Positions 31,187 through 38,728 of a stretch of 46,395 nt of DNA are shown here, in pieces. The translations under genes and the position numbers were made by a program. Every line of letters starts with the position of its first letter. Within the stretch, counting starts at the first letter, position 1. Origin of the DNA: Gracilaria domingensis (Eukaryota > Rhodophyta > Florideophyceae > Gracilariales > Gracilariaceae). The stretch spans positions 1-46,395 of the forward strand of contig VCMS01000100.1 of assembly GCA_022539475.1 (NCBI GenBank). The letters run 5' to 3'. The notes below the pieces were generated by a model that saw only the letters and a program-made list of their open reading frames with translations, did not search any database and was not told the DNA's origin.

Positions 31187-31807
31187 AACACATGACTTTT
31201 CGGTGTTGTAAACCTTTTAGAGATAGTTAAACATAAAAGTTACTTTATCGAAATGACCTGTTCCTATTACATTACTTATATTGTTCGTCCTTCTGTGGTT
31301 CAAATATGCCCCTTTAAATCCTACATCCCTTATCACTAATACTTCGCTAAGATTTTGCTAGATAGAAAATGGTCATTCCATATCATTAAAGTGCACGATA
31401 CTAGTAACGAAACAAGTACAAAAATTGTGATATTTCTGAAGAACTAAGCGTTTGCATTACTTGGGGCACCCGTATAAAGTAAGGTAAACCTTTTATGGGT
31501 TTCAACCCGTAATGGAGGTTGTTTTACTCTTCTTGATTTCTAAGCTCATGTTAAAGATATTTACAGTTTTCTTTACCCACTTGAACCCGTACATATAATT
31601 TATGACTAAATCATCCTTTCTTTACTTCAAATCGATGCAAAAACTTCTCCTCCTAGTAACGTTTTAAAACAGTACTACAATACCCGTATATGGTCGTTCT
31701 TAGACTCTTTGTATACTACGAAACACCTTGTGAACATCAATCACATCCTTCTCATTCGTATACCCATACCCATTTGCAAAACGAACCCTTTCGAAAGCTT
31801 TCAAAAC
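31187..31807. other. AT-rich intergenic region
   Basis: It lies between two plus-strand genes. No repeat or RNA gene was recognised; it probably holds the 3' UTR of the first gene and the promoter of the second. Confidence 0.4.
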
Positions 31808-32701
31808 ATGTATAACTCAGAAGTTAGAGCCCAAGAAGTAACTCCTCAGCAGCTGGCTAACGAAATATTCGAAAATGGCTACGCCGTGATTAGTGATGTT
31901 GACGGTACTCTGAAAAGAGCTGGGGAGAACATTCCTGCCGAAACAGTCAAATGCATGAAGTACATCAACGCACGCGTTGGTTTCGGAATTGCTACTGGGC
32001 GAGATATAGAGGATGCCGAGAGTTTCATGGAGCACCTGGGTGGCTACACTTTTGGCATCTCTGGAAACCAAGGCGCACGGGTGAGATTATCCAATGGTAC
32101 CGAAATTGATCAGGACCTTGACAGGGAAGGTTACGAAAGATGTGCAGCCGAACTTGAGAGACTTGCACTCTCCTTAAATGAATCGCACGGACTTCACGAA
32201 GAGCGTCAACAAGCAGTGGTGAGCACTAGAAAAGACAGTGGACTCCCTAACTTCACGTACAATGGACTGTCGAAGTGGAAAACAGAAGTTAACTCCGGTA
32301 TTTCAAAAGTGTTGACATCCTTTCCGAACCTGGTTGCGTACCCTCAAGATGAAAACTGTGACATAGGGGACATTCGTTTCACGAAAAACAGTGGGGCGCT
32401 AGCCTTGGTTGAAAACGACCCCCAGTCACATTTAATCGTTGCTTTCGGGAATGCTTCCAATGATGGCCCTCTATATGAAATGGCATTTAGGGGTTCTAGT
32501 GACTATAGTATAGGGTTAAGGGATTCAAGAGATTTAGGATGTTGGAGATTAAGGGGAAATGGAGATTTAGGATTTAGGAAGGGGGTGGGGGATTTAAGGG
32601 TTAAGGGAGGGGGGGTGGGGGGGCGACGGTTTGGAGGATTTAGAGGATTTAGGGTGGAAGAAGGATTTAGAGGATTTAGAGGATTTAGAGGATTGAGATG
32701 A
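31808..32701 (+). CDS. HAD-superfamily sugar phosphatase, 3' end replaced by minisatellite
   Basis: From the ATG at 31,808 the ORF encodes 297 aa. HAD motif I is DVDGTL (nucleophile Asp and acid/base Asp), motif II GIATGR, and motif IV FGNASNDGPLYEMA, with GN in place of the common GD. The cap region with GNQGARV between them recalls the trehalose-6-phosphate phosphatase/Cof-type group; mannosylglycerate-phosphate phosphatase is another possibility and would suit a red alga. From about residue 240 (after SDYSIGL) the frame enters G-rich repeat DNA and reads GFRGFRGF, so the native C-terminal ~30-40 residues are missing or replaced. The core catalytic set is otherwise intact. Confidence 0.65.
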   Translation: MYNSEVRAQEVTPQQLANEIFENGYAVISDVDGTLKRAGENIPAETVKCMKYINARVGFGIATGRDIEDAESFMEHLGGYTFGISGNQGARVRLSNGTEIDQDLDREGYERCAAELERLALSLNESHGLHEERQQAVVSTRKDSGLPNFTYNGLSKWKTEVNSGISKVLTSFPNLVAYPQDENCDIGDIRFTKNSGALALVENDPQSHLIVAFGNASNDGPLYEMAFRGSSDYSIGLRDSRDLGCWRLRGNGDLGFRKGVGDLRVKGGGVGGRRFGGFRGFRVEEGFRGFRGFRGLR

Positions 32702-32975
32702 TTTAGAGGATTTAGAGGGTTTAGAAGATTCAGTGGATTCCGTGGATTCAGAGGTTTCAGAGGTTTCAGAGGATTCAGGGGATTCAGTGGATTCAGTAGA
32801 TTCAGTGGATTCAGAGGATTCAGTGGATTCAGAGGATTTAGAGGATTCAGTGGATTTAGAGAATTCAGTTGCTGCAGGAGATTTAGGGGATTTAGAGGAT
32901 TCACTGGACTCAGGAGATTCAGTAGATTCAGAGGATTCAGAGGATTCAAGGGATTTCGAGATTTAAGGAAATTTG
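32500..32975 (+). repeat. GATTYAGNG minisatellite, left copy
   Basis: Imperfect tandem units of 9-12 bp (GATTTAGAG, GATTCAGTG, GATTCAGAG), preceded by G-runs at 32,578-32,625 that could form G-quadruplexes. The left edge carries 'ctatagtatagggttaaggg', also found at the start of the right copy (about 42,420). Confidence 0.8.
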
Positions 32976-33009
32976 AATGTTTAAGGGGTTAAGTATACTG
33001 TAACGGATT

Positions 33010-33745
33010 TGGACAAAATGCAGGACAGCGTCCGGCATTCTTTCAAGAATGGGCTTCTTCGCTGGTAGTGTAAGCGGTGTTAGGATGCTGCACAGTGCGC
33101 TGCATTTTTGTACCCGATCGGCGGAAGACTGACAGTGTAAGCCGGGATAGAATGCAGGACAGCGTCCTGCATTCTGCTGGCCGGTTGGATAGACTGACAG
33201 TGTAAGTCGGGGTGCAGGAATGCAGGACAGCGTCCTGCATTCTGCTCGCCGGTTGGATGCACTGACAGTGTAAGCCGGGGTGCAGAATGCAGGACAGCGT
33301 CCTGCATTCAGCTGGCCGGTTGGATACACTGACAGTGTAAGCCGGTGCAGAATGCAGGACAGCGTCCTGCATTCTGCTCGCCGGTTGGATACACTGACAG
33401 TGTAAACCGGTGCAGAATGCAGGACAGCGTCCTGCATTCTGCTCGCCGGTTGGATACACTGACAGTGTAAGCCGGGGTGCAGAATGCAGGACAGCGTCCT
33501 GCATTCTGCTCGCCGGTTGGATACACTGACAGTGTAAGCCGGTGCAGAATGCAGGACAGCGTCCTGCATTCTGCTCGCCGGTTGGATACACTGACAGTGT
33601 AAGCCGGGGTGCAGAATGCAGGACAGCGTCCTGCATTCTGCTGGCCGGTTGGATACACTGACAGTGTAAGCCGGTGCAGAATGCAGGACAGCGTCCTGCA
33701 TTTCTGCTCGCCCTTTGGATACACTGACAGTGTAAGCCGGGGCAG
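33010..33745. repeat. Hairpin array, 65-67-bp period
   Basis: Ten copies of a unit with two palindromes: AGAATGCAGGAC-AGC-GTCCTGCATTCT-type (12-bp arms, 3-nt loop) and TACACTG-A-CAGTGTA (7-bp arms). CAGGAC starts at about 33,021, 33,155, 33,223, 33,290, 33,355, 33,420, 33,487, 33,552, 33,619 and 33,684; spacing alternates between 65 and 67-68. Between the palindromes is 'gctcgccggttgga'. Three minus-strand reading frames stay open through it, which is an artefact of repetition. Confidence 0.85.
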
Positions 33746-33959
33746 CATGACAGTGTGGTGCCGCTCCCAAACACGTGGGAGTTGGTGGAGACGTGTATGA
33801 CGGGCCAGGAACGTGTATGACATGGCAATTGGAACACGTGGCGGGGTCGGTCGTTATACCAATTTTGGGGCTGGAAGCGTCCTGGGAAACAGAATTTGTA
33901 CCCATTTGGGGGTCGAAAGCGTCCTGGATATAGGGTTTATTTTAGGATTAAATATGTTG

Positions 33960-34270
33960 GAGTGGCGATGATTGGCCAAGCGAAATCCGCTGGTGTAGCA
34001 CAGTTGGTAACGGCCATACTGGCTGTGCTACACCATCGGAGATCGTGGTTCGAATCCCACCCATGCACACTGCGCTGCGAGCTCTGGCCAAGCACGCTGC
34101 GCAGTATGCATGGGGGGGGCTCATCACTCCCCACATGGACGCTGCGCCGCTGGCCTTGGTCACGCCTGCTGCTCAGTGTGCATGATATCAATCTCCCTTT
34201 TGTCCCCCTTCCCTCCTTTTCCCTTTTCTTTTCTTTTTTCTCTCTGTTTCTTTTTCTTTTCAAAAGTTGT
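33960..34270 (+). mobile_element. tRNA-derived SINE, copy 1
   Basis: It has an RNA polymerase III A box (TAGCACAGTTGG, 33,996-34,007) and a perfect B box (GGTTCGAATCC, 34,047-34,057). A 12-bp stem (33,992-34,003 with 34,023-34,034) surrounds the A box. The body 'tgcacactgcgctgc...ctggcc' and a C/T-rich tail follow. Copy 2 is at 43,880-44,170. Confidence 0.75.
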
Positions 34271-35570
34271 TTACTTTCAAGTATGGGAGAGATTCAACGA
34301 TCGTTGCGCTTACATTATTCCTATCCTGCGTCCTTACGAAAGGGAAAGCGTTTTTTTTTTGTTTTGGGGGGCAGGCGGTGTGAAATGGAGATTAGATTGA
34401 GGGTGAGGTGAGAAAGAATGTAAAAGAAAGAACAATCCCTTCTCTCGCGGTGTGAGATCTCTACTCCAATTGGAGGCGAAGGGGAAGCTACGGGGTGGTT
34501 GTTTAAGCCGATTGAAGTGGCTGGAAGTAGGTAAACATGTGAACGTTACCATTGTGGCCTGGGCATGCTTCTCTTCTAGTTTGTACACACACACACACAT
34601 ATATATTAGGTTATACAGTGACATACAAGGGTGCTGCGCTGCAACGCACGCGGGCGATGAATTATTGTCCCCCGATTGCGGGGAAATGTGTGTACATGAC
34701 GTATGGGGATTACATTATTGAGAAGGGAGTGCCCTAGACAGTCGCCTGTATGCAATAGTGTTAATTGTGTAAGTAGTGTGTGGCAAGTGGTGTTTGCCTT
34801 GGAGTCAAGCGGCAACCAAATAAAATAAAATAAAATATGAGAGCACAAATTTCAAGAGAAGGAGAGAATGCCACGGGATTGGGGGATACAGTAAATAGTG
34901 TGGGCATGGCAAAAGACTGTAAGGGCCAAGCAAGTCACTGTGACGTATGCTTCACAGAAGTGATTGTGACGCCAAACAGCAATGGTGTCATGTTGATGTG
35001 GCCCGAGGAAAAAAATATAAACATACAATTACAATTATTATATGATACAAGAGGAAAGCACTGTAAAGCCTAGTGTGTGCGGTATGTATGGGAAGGGGCT
35101 TCCGGCACTTTTGTTGACGCCAAACTGCAACGACGCAGTCACGTCACGTCGCGTCATGGCATGTTTAATACGCGGAGGAGAAAGGAGAAAAGCTGTGTTG
35201 GAAAGCATGCGTAAGCATGGGAGCAAGTGTAAGTAATATAGGATATGGTATGAGTCAAGCGTGTTTTGTTTGAAACGGAGTTAGGTTGGTTAAAACGAAT
35301 AACAGAGGGTTAGGGCTAGGTGAAAGATGCGGCATGATCACACTGTATGTTTCGAGTGAAAAAGATACGGGGGATTGGTTGGTTGCGTGTATGAGATCAA
35401 ACGCTGAACACGATCATAGTACGGCTATAGGTTGCGTGTGTATGAGATGAAACGCTGAGCGGTGCAAATTCCGGTTCTTGCTATCGATAACAACAGAGCG
35501 GTGTGGTGTGGTGGGCCTTTGTGCGGTGCGGACACGTACGCGAAAGAAAGTTATTACTCATAGATGTGGT
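34271..35570. other. Left flank of the D/E element; no confident gene
   Basis: It contains a CA/TA microsatellite (34,585-34,607), an AATAAAATAAAATAAAAT tract near 34,820, and short ORFs (34,837-35,073; 35,042-35,236) without recognisable domains. Two copies of GGTTGCGTGTATGAGAT followed by AAACGCTGA lie at about 35,381 and 35,430, ~49 bp apart, upstream of gene D. Confidence 0.4.
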
Positions 35571-35575
35571 AGCCA

Positions 35576-35584
35576 GTATAAGAA
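35576..35584 (+). promoter_or_regulatory. TATA-like box of recombinase gene D
   Basis: GTATAAGAAG lies ~200 bp upstream of the ATG at 35,776, and the leader (35,690-35,770) is strongly pyrimidine-rich. Confidence 0.4.
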
Positions 35585-35775
35585 GGGGATCAAAAGTCGT
35601 GCGTGAATCCAGTTTCCTCTCGTTACGCAGCGACGAATCGTACAGGAGTTGGCGCATCATCATTGACGCATTCCAACACTTTGGCTTTTTCAGTCATACC
35701 GCTGTTGCTTGTTGCTTTTCCTCTCTTTTTCTCGTCGTGTTGCACCTTTTTCCCTGTTTTCCTCACTGCGCGACA

Positions 35776-38553
35776 ATGAGTGACCATATCGTCAACTTTC
35801 TTCTGGGGGAGGCCCAGTCCTCACCGCCGCGAATCTCTGATGTCATTGCGGCCAACAAGAACCCCACGCGGGGTGCAGAAGTTGGGAGGAAGAAACGTAT
35901 TGATCCGCGTGGAAATGCTCGCACCAGTCGCGTAGAGGTACGTGTTCATGGCAGGTGCGGAAACGGCCGCCGTGGCGGGGATACAGGTCCGAGCGGTGAG
36001 CTTGTTGCTGACACCATCAGGGGGTCTGAGGATGAGATAGTGCCAGCGAAAGATCGCAGCGAAGAGACAACTCCGTATACGAGTATCCACCCTTGGAATA
36101 TTACCGGAATGTTTGGCGAGTCGGACGACGAAGTCGATGGGGCGGCTTCCGACAGCACGCCGCCGCCCTCCTTCCCGGTGAGGAGAACGTTGCAATTTGC
36201 GCATGGTATCAATGTCTCGCCAGCAGGCGCGCTCAAGCGAAGCACGGGTGGCGGTAGCGGATCTGTGCGCAATCACAACCGCAAGGACATTTCCGCGGCT
36301 GAGGCCTGTGAGAGGAATCGTCACCGGGTTGAGAATAGAGGAAGACGAGGGGATTATCGAGCTGAGGTTGACGAACATGAGTTGGGGAGAGTTGGATTGG
36401 ATGGAGTGGTTGGAGATGGCGGGGACAGCGCTGGAGGAGTTTTGGGCAGCAACGGAGGGCCCAACGCTAATGTGTCGTCTAGCATCGGCGTCGGCGCTGG
36501 CGCTGGCACTGGCGCTGGCGCAGTAGTAGCAGCAGCAGCATCAGCAGCAGCAGCTGCAGCAGAAGTTGCGGCGGAAGTAGTGCCAGAAGGAGACGAAGCG
36601 GTCGATGCAGTTGGCGAAGCTGATCCTCCTGTTATCGACTTGGAGGCAATGCTGAATGATCAAGAAAAGGAGCATAGCGCCATCCACAACGCTCTGTACG
36701 AACGAAGGGAGGACATTTACTCTGGTCGATTTCGCTCCACATCGGGTCGGAAGAGGCGCCGAAACGGGTCTTGTAAGCTTACTGCAGAGCAGAGGCGGCT
36801 TCGACGTGAGAAGGAACGCAAGGCGGAGCTTGCAAGAAAGTCGCCGAAAGAGCTCTGGAACGAAATGTTGAGTGATCAGCTCCTCCGTTGTCCTGACTAC
36901 TTCACAAGCCGGAACGCGCTGCTGAAGGATAAGGAGAATATGGCCGCGAAGGGAAAGATTGTGTATCCCGGTTTGAAGTTGATCGCCGAGAACTGCCAGG
37001 ATTTGAAAGAGATTTATCTTATTCGGTACAAAACGAAGCAGCTTCTGCAGGCACGGGGTTCAACCGGAAGCTTTGATGTGTTCCGCTCCATTGTGGGCCA
37101 GTTCATGCGATGGGCCATTGCGAGTGGGGCGTTGAAGAAGAACGAAGGTTGGAAGCCGATGGCTCTGTTCAAGTTGATGTCCAATGAGAAGCTTGTGAGG
37201 ATATTCGTGAACTACTTCATCCGCGCGGCCTCCTTCTCAACGGTTGCCGGGAAGTGCAACGCTTTGCGTACGTTATGTAAGTATGCTGCACTGCGCATGG
37301 TCATCCCGGAGGAGAAGAACCGCGTTTTACGTGTGGAAATGATGTTGAACACGACCTTCAATGCTGCGAAGAGCCGAGCGCGAGAGCAGTATCGCGCAAA
37401 TCAGAGCGCGGATGATCGTATTCTGAAGCAGACGATCGTCACGAAGAAGCATCTTGAGCTCGGTATTCGAACAGCGAAAGCGAAACTCGAAGATATCCTT
37501 GAAGTGTTTAGGGAGACGGAAGGGAAGGAATCGAGGAAGCAAGCTTTGTCTGAATTCGCTGCAACGAAAGGATTGCTTGACAAGTGGTGTGTGAACTTTG
37601 TCGGACTGATCGCGCTCACTGGCGGCGGCCAACGGCCGCAAGCGTACGCTAGGCTGCAGTGCCCAAGCCGTCAGTCACTGAAGGATTTGTGGTCTGCAGA
37701 GATCCGAACTCCGAAAGGGATGTTCGAGATGAAGACGTTTCGGGAGAAGACGGCGAGGGCGCTGGACGTGCCGAACGTCAACTTTCCGAAGTTTATCCTG
37801 CCATTTGTTGCGTTCCATGTTGAAATCGTTCGACCGATAGTGATGAAGCGGAGGAAGATCCCAATGTCGCAAGAGTTTAAGCGCAACCGCCCGTTGCTGT
37901 TTCATACGCGAACCGGCTTGTATCTGACATCTTCGCATATCAGTCGCTCGATCAAGACTTTTATGCGCGGCATTGATTCCAGTTTGAAGTCCGTGACGGC
38001 CATGACTCTTCGCACGAGCTTCGCGACGGTCATGCTGCACGACTATCGCAACGGTAAGTTCACAAGGAAAGGAAAGAAATTGGAGGAGGACAAGTTTTTG
38101 GACCTCATGGCGAAGCAGATGAATACTTCGGTGGAGCAGCTACGAACGACATACATGTCCTGTCACAGTCAGGACTTTGTAGAAATCACAGCCCTGTTGA
38201 CGCGACACTTTTGCAGCCTGCTGGGGGAGGAGAGCGATGACGAAGATGACCTCAACGAGGAGTACGACGAGGGCAGTGGCGCGAGTAGTTGTAGAGATGA
38301 AGATGATGAGGAAGGCCGCGACTCTGCAGAGTACTCGGAAGACGACGACGAAGAGGTGTATAATGGAATGGCATTATTCCAGGACGAGGTGGAAGAGGAG
38401 GAGGTTGGAGAGGGAACCCATGAAGGACATGGTGGTCGCGGCGGCGGCGGCGGTCGCGATGCAGTGTGTGAAGGGGAAGAATTCGAAGAAGACAATGAGG
38501 AAGAAGACGAAGTGCAGCCGGTTCGCCGTCGCCGTCGCAGAAGAAAGAACTGA
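35776..38553 (+). CDS. Large tyrosine recombinase D, apparently intact
   Basis: 925 aa from the ATG at 35,776 (MSDHIVNFLLGEAQ); the open frame upstream lacks a better start. Residues 1-350 are disordered, with Gly/Ala tracts (GAGAGTGAGA, polyAla near 245-270) and a basic patch (SGRKRRRNGS). Residues ~355-520 are the shared N-terminal recombinase domain (AENCQDLKEIYLIRY, VGQFMRWAIAS, GWKPMALFK). The catalytic domain shows R620 (GGGQRPQ), K658 (FREKTAR), R746 (MTLRTSFATVM) and Y793 (RTTYM). Box II starts with Met743 in place of His, and Lys780 stands where copy A has His415. The C-terminal ~110 residues are very acidic and end in an Arg run (RRRRRRKN). It converges on gene E, 175 bp between stops. 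It probably mobilises the element. Confidence 0.85.
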   Translation: MSDHIVNFLLGEAQSSPPRISDVIAANKNPTRGAEVGRKKRIDPRGNARTSRVEVRVHGRCGNGRRGGDTGPSGELVADTIRGSEDEIVPAKDRSEETTPYTSIHPWNITGMFGESDDEVDGAASDSTPPPSFPVRRTLQFAHGINVSPAGALKRSTGGGSGSVRNHNRKDISAAEACERNRHRVENRGRRGDYRAEVDEHELGRVGLDGVVGDGGDSAGGVLGSNGGPNANVSSSIGVGAGAGTGAGAVVAAAASAAAAAAEVAAEVVPEGDEAVDAVGEADPPVIDLEAMLNDQEKEHSAIHNALYERREDIYSGRFRSTSGRKRRRNGSCKLTAEQRRLRREKERKAELARKSPKELWNEMLSDQLLRCPDYFTSRNALLKDKENMAAKGKIVYPGLKLIAENCQDLKEIYLIRYKTKQLLQARGSTGSFDVFRSIVGQFMRWAIASGALKKNEGWKPMALFKLMSNEKLVRIFVNYFIRAASFSTVAGKCNALRTLCKYAALRMVIPEEKNRVLRVEMMLNTTFNAAKSRAREQYRANQSADDRILKQTIVTKKHLELGIRTAKAKLEDILEVFRETEGKESRKQALSEFAATKGLLDKWCVNFVGLIALTGGGQRPQAYARLQCPSRQSLKDLWSAEIRTPKGMFEMKTFREKTARALDVPNVNFPKFILPFVAFHVEIVRPIVMKRRKIPMSQEFKRNRPLLFHTRTGLYLTSSHISRSIKTFMRGIDSSLKSVTAMTLRTSFATVMLHDYRNGKFTRKGKKLEEDKFLDLMAKQMNTSVEQLRTTYMSCHSQDFVEITALLTRHFCSLLGEESDDEDDLNEEYDEGSGASSCRDEDDEEGRDSAEYSEDDDEEVYNGMALFQDEVEEEEVGEGTHEGHGGRGGGGGRDAVCEGEEFEEDNEEEDEVQPVRRRRRRRKN

Positions 38554-38659
38554 ACAAGCATGTAAAAATCATAATTAGAAAGGTAGAAGTAGAGGTGACT
38601 GACAACCTGTGTCACACGCCCCATACACAACTAAGTAAAAAAACTGTTGTATGATTCCG

Positions 38660-38688
38660 TGTGTGTGTGTGTTTGTGTGTGTGTGTGA
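38660..38688. repeat. GT microsatellite between D and E
   Basis: (GT)n with a single TTT interruption, lying in the 175-bp gap between the two convergent stop codons. Confidence 0.9.
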
Positions 38689-38728
38689 GAACGTACAGAC
38701 TGGGTGAGAGCAACTCGTACCTCTCTCT

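Noticed and set aside
32503..32949. NPLNPL-type protein ORFs over the minisatellites (also 42,448-42,765)
   Set aside because: Pure translation of 9-12-bp repeats in a stop-free frame; no independent coding sign.
33010..33745. CRISPR-like look of the palindromic array
   Set aside because: No unique spacers: the whole 65-67-bp unit repeats, and the context is eukaryotic.
33080..33905. Long minus-strand ORFs rich in Cys/His/Gln across the hairpin array
   Set aside because: All three frames are open only because the 65-67-bp unit lacks stops; the protein repeat just mirrors the DNA repeat.
33991..34065. Functional tRNA gene
   Set aside because: A and B boxes fit, but there is no acceptor stem and the A box is locked into a 12-bp hairpin; a second dispersed copy with the same flanks makes it a SINE.
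36197..36526. Extra small ORFs overlapping gene D
   Set aside because: Shadow frames of the D coding region with no start context or domain.
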